From: Mycolicibacterium chubuense
Lineage (GTDB): Bacteria; Actinomycetota; Actinomycetes; Mycobacteriales; Mycobacteriaceae
DNA length: 49,863 nucleotides
NCBI RefSeq assembly: GCF_001044255.1
Contig: NZ_JYNX01000022.1
Coordinates: 1 to 49,863, forward strand
Reading direction: 5' to 3'
Within the stretch, counting starts at the first letter, position 1; every line of letters begins with the position of its first letter. Under the pieces are notes generated by a model that saw nothing but the letters and a program-made list of their open reading frames with translations, was not told the DNA's origin and did no database searches. Below, piece after piece: positions 1 to 7,770 of this stretch. The translations under genes were made by a program, and so were the position numbers.

Positions 1-2
1 AG

Positions 3-48
3 GAGATGGAGGACTACCTGATCCTCGGCGCGTGCAATCCTGCGCTGG
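3..48 (+). other. DUF302-like fragment fused in frame to modC
   Basis: The codons read EMEDYLILGACNPALA. DUF302 proteins carry a conserved segment of the form Y-x-ILGACNP-x-LAHRAL. The reading then switches to QRVAVARALA, typical of an ABC ATPase. The likely crossover lies in the short similarity between GGCCCACCGG (expected in DUF302) and GGCCCAACGG (seen). What lies left of the window is not visible. Confidence 0.5.
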
Positions 49-713
49 CCCAACGGGTGGCGGTGGCGCGGGCGCTGGCCGCCGAGCCCCGGGTGCTGCT
101 GCTCGACGAGCCCTTCGCGGCGCTGGACGTGACCGCGGCGCCCACACTGCGGCGACTGCTGCGCGATCTCCTCCGGGAGCGATCGCGGACAGCGATCATC
201 GTCACCCACGACATGCTCGACGCGCTGGCCATCGCCGACACGGCCGTGGTCATCGAGGGCGGACACGTCGCCGAACGCGGGCCGGTCCGCTCCGTGCTGA
301 GCACGCCGCGCAGCGATTTCGGCGCCCGCATCGCCGGAGTCAATCTGGTGTCCGGAGTCGTCTCGGCGCGGGGATCGCTACGGACCGAATGGGGTGCGGA
401 CATCGCGGGCGCCGGCGACGTCGAGCCCGGCGTTGCTGCCGTCGCGCTGTTCCGTCCGAGTTCCGTCGCCGTCCACCTCGAGCCGCCCCACGGCAGTCCC
501 CGCAACGTCCTCACCGTGACCCTCGCCGACATCGATGTGCACGGACCGGTCGTGCGCGTGCGCGGCGCCGAACTCCCGGACGGCGCGCCGGGCCTGGCTG
601 CGGACGTGACCCCAGCGGCGGCGGTCGATCTGGGCCTGGAGCCGGGCCGGACCGTGTACTTCGCGATCAAGGCGCAGGAGGTGGGGCTGCACCCCGCGCA
701 CGGTATGCACTAG
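3..713 (+). CDS. modC: ModC-like ABC transporter ATPase, C-terminal part with a foreign N-terminal stub
   Basis: This reads as the C-terminal part of a molybdate-type ABC importer ATPase, which would energise Mo/W oxyanion uptake at the inner face of the membrane. Counting from the ATG at 6, the visible motifs are QRVAVARALA (16-25, the tail of the signature helix), Walker B LLLDEPF (31-37), the D-loop AALD and the H-loop VTHD (66-69). An approximately 120-residue MOP/TOBE-like domain follows, as in ModC. Walker A, the Q-loop and the LSGGQ signature are absent. The first 16 codons (EMEDYLILGACNPALA) do not fit an ABC protein and match the DUF302 motif instead. The gene is therefore either a chimera or an artefact at the window edge. 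The family call for the C-terminal part is firm; function of this copy is doubtful. Confidence 0.75.
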   Translation, partial: EMEDYLILGACNPALAQRVAVARALAAEPRVLLLDEPFAALDVTAAPTLRRLLRDLLRERSRTAIIVTHDMLDALAIADTAVVIEGGHVAERGPVRSVLSTPRSDFGARIAGVNLVSGVVSARGSLRTEWGADIAGAGDVEPGVAAVALFRPSSVAVHLEPPHGSPRNVLTVTLADIDVHGPVVRVRGAELPDGAPGLAADVTPAAAVDLGLEPGRTVYFAIKAQEVGLHPAHGMH

Positions 714-724
714 CGTCAATATCT

Positions 725-769
725 GCCCCACGGCTACTCCCGTCATTTGCTGACAGAGCACCGTGGGGC
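725..769. terminator. Inverted repeat downstream of modC
   Basis: Perfect 9-bp arms GCCCCACGG (725-733) and CCGTGGGGC (761-769) flank a 27-nt loop. It lies 12 bp after the modC stop and just before the GGDEF-EAL gene. No T-tract follows, and the loop is long for an intrinsic terminator. It could be a weak terminator or a regulatory hairpin. Confidence 0.3.
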
Positions 770-797
770 GCGCAATAGTAGGTGGCATGGGAGTGTC

Positions 798-3118
798 GTG
801 GACATGGGCCGGTATCCGCGGCAGATGATCGCACCGATGGCCGCGCCGCTGGGGCTGGTGCTCGCCCTGGCGGCGCTGCTCGCCGTGGCCGGCGACCAGC
901 CAGCCGTGCGCGTCGCCGACGACCTGGTCAACTTCGGCCTGCTGGTCTATGCCACCGTGTGCGCCGCGCTGGCCGCCAGATCGGCGCTCGGCCGGCTGCA
1001 CCGGGCATGGGTGCTGATGACTGCCGCGCTGGCGGCCTGGGCGCTCGGCGACGCCATCTGGCTGCTGTACGAGCTGATCCTCCGGCAGGATGCGCCCGTG
1101 CCGTCGGCGGCCGACGCCTTCTACGTCGTGTTCGCCCTGCTCGCGATCGCCGCGATGACGCAGTTCGTCGCCGAACCGATGCGCGAATCCCGGCTGCGGA
1201 TCACCCTGGACGGCATCACGGTGGCACTGTGTCTGTTCCTGCTGGCGTGGATCCTGGCCCTGCACACCGTGTACGACGCCTACCGCGACGACCGCGCCGC
1301 TCTGTTCGTCACACTGCTCTACCCCGCCAGCGACCTGGCGATGCTCACCATCGCTGTGGTGACGCTGCTGCGCGCCGACGCCCGCCAGCGGGTGGTGCTG
1401 ACCGTGCTCAGCACGGCGATCGCGGTCATGGCGGTCGCGGACATCGCCTACGCCGTCCTGCTGGCCGGCAACCGCTACCAGACCGGGGATCCGATCGACG
1501 CTGCCTGGGGCGCCGCGGCGGTTCTCTTCGCCGCCGCCGCGCTGATCAGTCGACGCACGCCCACACCGCGCCCACCCGCCCTGTCCGTCCCCTCGAACGC
1601 GTCCCTCTGGCTGCCCTACATACCCCTGCTCCTCGCGGGCACGATCGGCCCGCCGCTGGTGATGTCCGGCCTGGAACGGTTCGTGGTGCCGCTCATCGTC
1701 GTCGCCGTGTGCTTGCGGCAATCGGTCGCCGCGTGGGAGAACCGCCGGCTGCTGGCAGCCGCGGCCGACCAGGCGCTGCGGGATCCGCTGACCGGGCTGG
1801 CCAACACAGCGCTGTTCGACGACCGGTTGGCCCACGCGATGATGCTGCGCTCACGCATCGACCGGTCGGTCGCAGTGCTGTCCCTGGACCTCGACGACTT
1901 CAAGTTGATCAACGACAATCTGGGTCACTCGGCCGCCGATCGACTGCTGGCCGACGTCGCACGCCGGCTGGCCGCATGCGCCCGGACGGGCGACACCGTG
2001 GCCCGCACGGGTGGCGACGAGTTCGCACTGCTCCTCGAAGGGCCGTTCGACGAGTCGGAAACCGTCGCCCAGCAGGTGAGTGACGCCTTCGACATCCCGT
2101 TCACCGTCGACGGGCACGACATCCTGCTGCGGCCCAGCATCGGTGTCACCGTCGCGTCGATGTCCGAGCCCGACCTGACGCCCGAGGTCCTCCGCGAACG
2201 AGCCGCCATCGCGATGCAGGCCGCCAAACGGGCCCGCTCTCCCGAAGTCCACACCTTCAGCGCCGACATGGTGCCCGCCGACGGTGACGGAGCAGACGCC
2301 GCCGCGCGCCGGTCCGGCGGCGACGGTGCCGCCCAGATACGTCTGCTCGGCGAACTGCGCCATGCCATCGACCACAACGGGCTCGACGTGGTGTACCAGC
2401 CCAAGATCTCGCTGCGCACCGGCGACACGGTCGGCGTCGAAGCGCTCCTGCGCTGGCCCCACCCCCAACGGGGCCTGCTGCTGCCCGACGCGTTCCTCTC
2501 GCTGATCCGGGAACGGGGCTTGATCCAGCGGGTGACCGACCTCGTCCTGAACAAGGCGCTCGACGACACCGCCCGCTGGTACGGGCACGACACCCGAATC
2601 CCCGTGGCGGTCAACCTGTTCGCACCGTCACTGCGGGAGACCGACCTGCCCGACAAGCTGTGCCGCGAGCTCGGCCGCCGGGGTCTGCCCACCGATCTGT
2701 TGACCGTCGAGATCACCGAGGACATCGTCCTGAGCGAGATGGACCTGGTGACCGCCGTGTTGCGGCGGCTGCGTGAATACGGGGTGCGGGTGGCCATCGA
2801 CGACTTCGGCAGCGGCTACTCCTCGCTGTCGTATCTGCGCGATCTCCCGATCGACGAGGTGAAACTGCTCCGGTCACCAGCGACGCCCGGGCGGCGGCCG
2901 TCGCGCAGGCGGTCATCGACCTCACCCACGACCTGGGGGCCACCGTGGTGGCCGAGGGAATCGAAGACGCCTCGACCGCCGACTGGCTGCGCGAGCACGG
3001 CTGCGATGTGGGGCAGGGCTATCTGTTCGGCAGGCCCGTCGAAGCGGGGCGGATCGGTGGCCTTGCCGACGCGGACCCCCGGCGCACGGACGACGCTGCA
3101 GTCATCGGTCCCCCATGA
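798..3118 (+). pseudogene. Membrane GGDEF-EAL cyclic-di-GMP protein, frameshifted in the EAL domain
   Basis: A hydrophobic N-terminal region of about 300 residues, with several membrane segments, precedes a GGDEF domain. The motif RTGGDEFAL lies near residue 403 counted from ATG 804, and an I-site RTGD sits five residues upstream of GGDEF. An EAL domain follows (GVEALLRW near 544, [16 protein letters not shown]). After DEVKL the frame breaks at about 2868-2872. The rest of the EAL domain (VTSDAR, VVAEGIED, QGYLFGRP) continues in another frame to a stop at 3116-3118. Comparison with the paralogue at 28895-30691 suggests about 16 nt are missing, including the conserved D-x-x-F after KL. Unless this is a sequencing error, phosphodiesterase activity should be lost while diguanylate cyclase activity could remain. 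The start is GTG 798 or ATG 804, downstream of AGGTGG. Confidence 0.75.
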
Positions 3119-3777
3119 TGCGTCCCGGTGCCGCCGGGTGGCGCCTGCCCCCGCGGCGCCATCCCGGCTGCAGTCGTCGCTGTGCTGCCGCGGGCACGCC
3201 ATCCCCTCAGTGGCGTGTTCGTGCGCAGGCAACGACGTAGCTATTGCACCGGTCAGCCCCCGAGCGCCGGTAGGGGCGAAGGTCCCTGGGTGGCAGACGC
3301 GGCGATAACGGTCACCCGAGCGCACGGTTGTGTCCACGGGGTGACGCCTGTCGTTAGTACTGCTCCTCATCAGGCGCCACCAGCGGTGACGTTGGTCATG
3401 ACGAGAGCAACGACCCGCCCGGGGGGTTGCACATCTGTGATGGGGCCGTATTGTCAGAGGCAGGTGCTATACGTGTCTTGTCACTGTGCCGAGCAAGAAA
3501 GCGGCGTTGCGCCGCCGACGCGGTGACTTACCTACCGTCGTAAGCGCATGTCGAGAATCCGGCGTGAGCTGTTGGTCAGATGCCAACCGTTTATGGGCGG
3601 TCCAAGACTTGACGCCAGTGTCCAGGCCCGTCACATGCTCGCCTGCAAGAGGACAGAATTCGCGAGCGGGTCGCTTCCCTCCCCGTACCGAGGCTTCACG
3701 AGATCGGTCCGAGGTGGCCCAGCACAGCACCGACATGTCGCGCGTCACGTCGACGAACACGAGAGCCGTGATCTGCA
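3119..3777. other. Long intergenic region upstream of the first sigma factor gene
   Basis: About 660 bp without a convincing gene. Open frames exist on both strands, but their translations resemble no family and lack normal codon bias. A 6-bp hairpin (GCGGCG-TTG-CGCCGC) lies at 3501-3515. Local base composition is less GC-rich than its neighbours, so promoter or regulatory sequence for the sigma gene is likely. I could not place a convincing SigF-type or SigA-type promoter. Confidence 0.45.
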
Positions 3778-4575
3778 GTGCAAACTCTTCATCAGCCGAC
3801 GCCATCTGTCAGCACGTCAACGACCACCACCCCCTACGCCGACGTCGTCGTCATGTTCCGTGAACTCGCCCTGCTGGACGCGGACACCGCGGCCCACCGG
3901 CGCCTTCGGGAAGCGATCATCGAACGGTGCCTGCCGCTCGCCGAGCACATCGCCCGACGGTTCCGTGGACGCGGAGAATCCCACGATGACCTCGTTCAGG
4001 TCGCCCGCGTGGGTCTTCTCAACGCGGTCAACCGATTCGACATCGACACCGCCGACGACTTCCTCGCCTTCGCCGTCCCGACCATGATGGGTGAGGTGCG
4101 CCGGTACTTCCGGGACCACGGATGGTCGCTGAAGGTTCCGCGCCGCCTCAAGGAACTCAACATGCGACTCAAGGCGGCCCGGTCCGAACTGACCCAACAG
4201 CTCAACCGGGCGCCGTCACCCAGCGAACTCGCCGAATACCTCGGGATCGACCGGGAAGAAGTCGTCGAAGGACTCATCGCGGCCGACGCGTATTCGACGC
4301 GGTCCACCGAACAGGAACTCAGCGCCGCCGGTGACGGCCTGACGATGAACGACACCTTGGGCGGTCCCGATCCCAACCTGCAGAAAGTGGTCGAGATCCA
4401 CACGGTGCGACCGTTGATCGCCGATCTGCCCGAACGGGACCGCATGGTGCTGAAGATGCGGTTCTTCGACAACAAGACGCAGTCGCAGATCGCCGACGAG
4501 ATCGGCGTCTCCCAGATGCATGTGTCCCGACTGCTGGCGCGCGCTCTGGCCACGGTCCGGGAGAAAGCCAGCTGA
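3778..4575 (+). CDS. SigF/SigB-family RNA polymerase sigma factor
   Basis: Group 3 stress sigma factor of 265 aa that would direct core RNA polymerase to its own promoter class. Region 2 includes DDLVQVARVGLL and AFAVPTMMGEVRRYFRD. Region 3 includes APSPSELAEYLGI. Region 4 carries the helix-turn-helix TQSQIADEIGVSQMHVSRLL near the C-terminus. GTG 3778 is used as start, but the conserved part begins around MFREL, so a downstream start is possible. Mycobacterial sigF normally follows its anti-sigma gene (usfX/rsbW). No anti-sigma gene is present here, while a STAS anti-anti-sigma protein is encoded convergently just downstream. A second paralogue lies at 13112-13891. Confidence 0.88.
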   Translation: MQTLHQPTPSVSTSTTTTPYADVVVMFRELALLDADTAAHRRLREAIIERCLPLAEHIARRFRGRGESHDDLVQVARVGLLNAVNRFDIDTADDFLAFAVPTMMGEVRRYFRDHGWSLKVPRRLKELNMRLKAARSELTQQLNRAPSPSELAEYLGIDREEVVEGLIAADAYSTRSTEQELSAAGDGLTMNDTLGGPDPNLQKVVEIHTVRPLIADLPERDRMVLKMRFFDNKTQSQIADEIGVSQMHVSRLLARALATVREKAS

Positions 4576-4628
4576 GCACGCGCCGGCGGGGCGGCGAAAT
4601 GCCCTGCCCGGCAAGCTCTTCGACGCAA

Positions 4629-4664
4629 CGATCACCCCGGTGCTGCAACGCACCGGGGTGATCG
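4629..4664. terminator. Bidirectional hairpin between sigma factor and STAS genes
   Basis: Perfect 15-bp arms CGATCACCCCGGTGC (4629-4643) and GCACCGGGGTGATCG (4650-4664) flank a 6-nt loop TGCAAC. It lies between two convergent genes and would serve both strands. There is no strong T-tract, as is common in mycobacteria. Confidence 0.8.
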
Positions 4665-4669
4665 CCGCT

Positions 4670-5062
4670 CTAGCGGACGATGGAGTCGAACGCCTGCTCC
4701 ACGGTGGAATGCAGACTCATGATGTCGGCCAGACCGATCATCTGCATCGGCCTGCTGGTCGCCGGCCCGTCGGCGACCACCATGAATTGCGTTGCGGCAC
4801 CGCATCGATCGTGCGCCTCGACGAGCAGGCCCATCCCCACCGATGCGAGGAACTCGACGGCGGTGAGGTCGATGATCATCGAGGTGGGTTTCTTCGTCAG
4901 CGCGGTGTCGATCTGACGGTCGAGCGCCGGGACGGTGAGCATGTCGACATCACCGGTGCAGCGGATCACGACGACCGAATCGTGCCAGGAATCGGTGACG
5001 ATGCACTGCGAGGGCGCGCCGCCCGGCTCCGCCGCGGGCGAGGGTGAAGAGGTGGAAGACAT
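4670..5062 (-). CDS. STAS-domain anti-sigma factor antagonist
   Basis: A 130-aa single-domain protein of the SpoIIAA/RsbV type. Such proteins bind anti-sigma kinases and release the sigma factor when dephosphorylated. The STAS core contains CTGDVDMLTVPALD and DLTAVEFLASVGMGLL; the Ser in FLASVG aligns with the usual phosphorylated residue. The first 20 or so residues are a low-complexity Ser/Pro/Gly stretch. Start ATG 5062 follows GGAGTTGAT. Its convergent placement with a SigF-type sigma gene suggests the same partner-switching pathway, but no RsbW-type kinase is encoded in the window. Confidence 0.87.
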   Translation of the reverse strand: MSSTSSPSPAAEPGGAPSQCIVTDSWHDSVVVIRCTGDVDMLTVPALDRQIDTALTKKPTSMIIDLTAVEFLASVGMGLLVEAHDRCGAATQFMVVADGPATSRPMQMIGLADIMSLHSTVEQAFDSIVR

Positions 5063-5166
5063 ATCAACTCCGAGATCGCATGGATGAAGCGCTGCGTCTC
5101 ACGGGCTGCCTAGTCTGAACCTGAAGGATGGGGCGCGTGATGATCAGTCTATACGCGTCTGGCAAG

Positions 5167-6054
5167 TCAGAGCGCCGATATCGATTTCAGCGCGAAGCTC
5201 CGCACGCGGCCTGCCACCCCGGCGCGGCACATCGACAGCAGCGGCTCGGACAACTCTTCGGCGAGCACCACCTCGACCGGACCTGATGCGCCGGCGAGCA
5301 CGACTCGGACGGTGTCGTCGACGTGGTCGACCGTCACCGGCGAGAGCGCGCGGATGCGTTCGTCGCCGGACGCCTTCCGAACGAAGTACTGCGCAGCCTG
5401 CACCGCATGGGGAAGCGACGTGCGGCCCCGCAGGAACTCGTTGTCGACCAGGCCGTCGACGTACCGGGTGACCAGTGCGGCCGCGTCGGTCGAATCGATC
5501 CGGCCGTAGCAGAGCCCCTCGGGCAGGATCAGCATCGTCGCGGCGAACCGGTCACCACCCAGATGCGAACACTCCCAGGTGTTTCCGGGGTACCGGTCGG
5601 CGATCGCCGCGACCGCCTGTCGCCCCCGGACGGCGCAGCACTGGTCGTGCCGGCCGTGGGCACACACCGCGACGACGGGTTCGGCGGACCGCTCGCCGTC
5701 GCTGCCGTCGAGTGCGAGCTCGAGGTAGTCGGCCGGCTGGGACACCTCGCCGCGGTACAACGCCTCGCTCCCCTCGTCGCAGAAGGCGAGGAACCAGCGC
5801 CAGCGCGGAGTCGCGGCGCGGCGGCCCGGCCGGCGGATCGCGGCGATCCGCATCCCGGCCGTCTCGAACCGGCGCGCGATCGCGCGTCCCAGAACGGGGT
5901 CGATGATCGACGGCGAGTTCAGAAACGCCGACGGACCCCAACCACCGCTGAGTTCGAGCAGCGCCCACGCGTGTCCGGCCGACGCGGTCCCGTACATCAC
6001 GTCGTCGCGCGCCAGGGACTGGTCGCTGCACGGAATGCGCCCGCCGACGGCCAT
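5167..6054 (-). CDS. Sucrase/ferredoxin-like protein
   Basis: A 295-aa protein of the sucrase/ferredoxin-like family, thought to have a thioredoxin-like [2Fe-2S] ferredoxin fold. Visible signatures are CSDQ near the N-terminus, CAHGRHDQCCAVRG in the middle, and SHLGGDRFAATMLILPEGLCYGR after it; the cysteines are candidate cluster ligands. ATG 6054 was chosen because an upstream extension would run into the preceding gene and reads as non-coding. It lies 11 bp after the JmjC gene on the same strand, so the two are probably cotranscribed. Inference: it could supply electrons to the neighbouring Fe(II) oxygenase. No substrate is known for this family member. Confidence 0.82.
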   Translation of the reverse strand: MAVGGRIPCSDQSLARDDVMYGTASAGHAWALLELSGGWGPSAFLNSPSIIDPVLGRAIARRFETAGMRIAAIRRPGRRAATPRWRWFLAFCDEGSEALYRGEVSQPADYLELALDGSDGERSAEPVVAVCAHGRHDQCCAVRGRQAVAAIADRYPGNTWECSHLGGDRFAATMLILPEGLCYGRIDSTDAAALVTRYVDGLVDNEFLRGRTSLPHAVQAAQYFVRKASGDERIRALSPVTVDHVDDTVRVVLAGASGPVEVVLAEELSEPLLSMCRAGVAGRVRSFALKSISAL

Positions 6055-6065
6055 CGACCGCGGCC

Positions 6066-7274
6066 CTAGTCGGCGACGGCCACGACGACCGCCTCGCGGA
6101 GCAGTCGGCGCAGCAGCACCGTGCCGTCGTGGTGATCGAGGCCGGGCAGCGTCGACGCGTCGACGGCCTCGCCGGACTGCAGCGCCGTCAGCGCCGCCGC
6201 GCAGAAGCCCGGAAACGACATGGTGCGGTCGGGAAGCCGCAACCGGACGCGGCCGTCGGCGCTCTCGAGCGGCGCGACCAGACCGCGGCGCCACCGCACC
6301 CGCGTCGTGTCCGCCGCCGCGGCCGCGTCGAGGGTGGCCAGCGGCGGAACCGCCACGGGCCGGGTGCGTTCGCTGTGCCGGCGCGCCATTCGCGCGGCCA
6401 CGCGATCGCTCAGCTCGGCACCACGGTCACGCACCGTCTCGGTCAGCGCGGCCATCACCTTCGACGCGATGGCCGCCGTTTCGCCGGGGTGCGCCACATC
6501 GACACCCATGGGCAACGACTTGCGGAATTCCGCGTCGTCGGCCAGTGCGTCGACGACCGCGCGCAACACGTCGAGGCCCGTCATCGCCGAGACGCCGATC
6601 GTCAGATGGATCGATGTGGTGTCCCCCGACCGGGCGGAATGCACCCAGCCCCGGGGCAGGTACAGCACGTCGCCGGCCGTGAGGACGGTGTCGATCACCG
6701 GAGTCTGCGCGCCACGGACGGTGATCGCGCCGCGGTGGTCGGTCCACGGCTGGCTGGGCAGCGGGTCGGTGTGCACCGGCTCGTGCACGATCCACCGCTT
6801 GTCGCCACTGACCTGCAGCACGAAGACGTCGTGGACGTCGTAGTGCGGGTCGAAGCCCTGATTGTCGGGTGGGGTGATGTAGGCGTTGGCCTGCACCGGA
6901 TGCCCGAGGTCGTCGACCGCATCGCGGACGAAGTCGATCAGCGGCGGCCACAGCCGGTGCAGCCCCTGCAGAACCAGGGTGGCGCCCGCCGCCAGCTGCG
7001 CGAGTACCCGAGCGGAATCCACCTGATCGGGCATCTCCGCGCCGAACCCTCCGGCGTCGAGGTAGCAGTCCCGGGCCAGCAGTTGGCCCGCCTTGGCCAT
7101 CCGCAGAAACGGCGCGCGTACCCCGCGACGGGTGATCAACTCGTCAACGGCATCCGGTGAGAGCAGATCGGTGAAGTCGCGGGGCAGCGCGCCGGACCGG
7201 CTGAGCAGGGGTCGTCGACCCCAGTACTGCGCCGCGAACACCTCCGGAGCGACCGCGACGCAGCGCGTCAGCAC
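6066..7274 (-). CDS. JmjC/cupin-4 family Fe(II)/2-oxoglutarate oxygenase
   Basis: A 402-aa JmjC-type cupin protein of the ribosomal-oxygenase/YcfD-like class. Relatives hydroxylate amino-acid side chains in proteins, for example Arg in ribosomal protein L16 or His in eukaryotic targets. The iron triad is visible as HYD in DPHYDVHDVFVLQ (about residues 164-166) with the distal His in LPRGWVHSARSG. The RW in GDKRW is also typical. The C-terminal half resembles the dimerisation and winged-helix region of this class. The GTG 7274 start lies 9 nt after the stop of the repeat-peptide gene, with an AGGA motif overlapping that stop, which suggests translational coupling. Substrate unknown; the adjacent repeat peptide is the obvious candidate by position. 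Confidence 0.88.
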   Translation of the reverse strand: MLTRCVAVAPEVFAAQYWGRRPLLSRSGALPRDFTDLLSPDAVDELITRRGVRAPFLRMAKAGQLLARDCYLDAGGFGAEMPDQVDSARVLAQLAAGATLVLQGLHRLWPPLIDFVRDAVDDLGHPVQANAYITPPDNQGFDPHYDVHDVFVLQVSGDKRWIVHEPVHTDPLPSQPWTDHRGAITVRGAQTPVIDTVLTAGDVLYLPRGWVHSARSGDTTSIHLTIGVSAMTGLDVLRAVVDALADDAEFRKSLPMGVDVAHPGETAAIASKVMAALTETVRDRGAELSDRVAARMARRHSERTRPVAVPPLATLDAAAAADTTRVRWRRGLVAPLESADGRVRLRLPDRTMSFPGFCAAALTALQSGEAVDASTLPGLDHHDGTVLLRRLLREAVVVAVAD

Positions 7275-7283
7275 GAGACCGTC

Positions 7284-7529
7284 CTAGGCGGTACCGTCCG
7301 CGCCGCCGTCATGGCCGCCGGGGTTGGAGCCGCCATCGGCAGGCCCCTCGCCGCCCGCGGTGCCGTCGGCGCCGCCGTCGTGACCGCCGGGGTTCGAGCC
7401 GCCATCGGCAGGCCCCTCGCCGCCCGCGGTGCCGTCGGCGCCGCCGTCGTGACCGTCGGGGTTCGAGCCGCCATCGGCAGGCCCCTCGCCGCCGGACTCC
7501 GTGGTGATGTCGTCGTCATCGAGTGCCAT
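7284..7529 (-). CDS. Small Asp/Gly-rich protein of three 23-residue repeats
   Basis: An 81-aa protein with a 12-residue leader (MALDDDDITTES) and three consecutive 23-residue units ending exactly at the stop codon. Each unit reads GGEGPADGGSNP-x-GHDGG-ADGTA, where x is D in the first unit and G in the other two. It is very acidic, with no Cys, no aromatic residue, and one His and one Asn per unit. ATG 7529 follows a good AAAGGTGA ribosome site. It is the first gene of a tight operon with the JmjC oxygenase. No enzymatic domain can be seen. The architecture (leader plus identical cores next to a peptide-hydroxylating enzyme family) is like a multi-core modified peptide or a dedicated oxygenase substrate. 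A metal-binding role through the Asp/His residues is an alternative. I do not recognise a characterised family. Confidence 0.75.
   Translation of the reverse strand: MALDDDDITTESGGEGPADGGSNPDGHDGGADGTAGGEGPADGGSNPGGHDGGADGTAGGEGPADGGSNPGGHDGGADGTA
7287..7493 (-). repeat. Three tandem 69-bp coding repeats
   Basis: Units occupy 7287-7355, 7356-7424 and 7425-7493. Differences between units are few, for example GTCATGG versus GTCGTGA, GGTTGG versus GGTTCG, and one Asp/Gly codon change. The period is an exact multiple of three, so copy number can change without a frameshift. Confidence 0.9.
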
Positions 7530-7770
7530 TGTCGTCACCTTTCCGCGCCACTGGGATGCCGCTGGGATGAGCCGCAGCCTACCGCGCCTCGCTGTGGTGC
7601 CCACCCGGTACGGAACCCAAACCCGCCTCGGTTTCCCGGCGGATAACGGACCGTCGGAGATGGCGTAACGATCGGGGCGTGCCGAGCGCAAGACGGGGCG
7701 CTCCCAGTACGATCGGGCCATCGATCCGGTTCGGGATCGCGTGGCCGTCGCCGACAACACTGGAGAACGC

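Noticed and set aside
378-1835. Long minus-strand open frame opposite modC and the GGDEF-EAL gene
   Set aside because: It is the antisense of two recognisable genes; its product is Gln/Arg/Gly-rich with no family features, as expected from high-GC shadow frames.
3501-3515. Short hairpin GCGGCG-TTG-CGCCGC as a terminator
   Set aside because: Six-base arms in GC-rich DNA are common by chance, no T-tract follows and no gene ends nearby.
3128-3526. Plus-strand open frame in the long intergenic region before the first sigma gene
   Set aside because: No ribosome site, atypical composition with many Cys/Pro/Thr, and no resemblance to a known family.
4122-4653. Overlapping frames on both strands within and after the sigma factor gene
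   Set aside because: They coincide with a strongly conserved sigma factor frame and have no independent features.
7287-7493. Regular repeats that might be taken for a CRISPR-like array
   Set aside because: The units are contiguous without spacers, in frame, and encode a peptide with a ribosome site.
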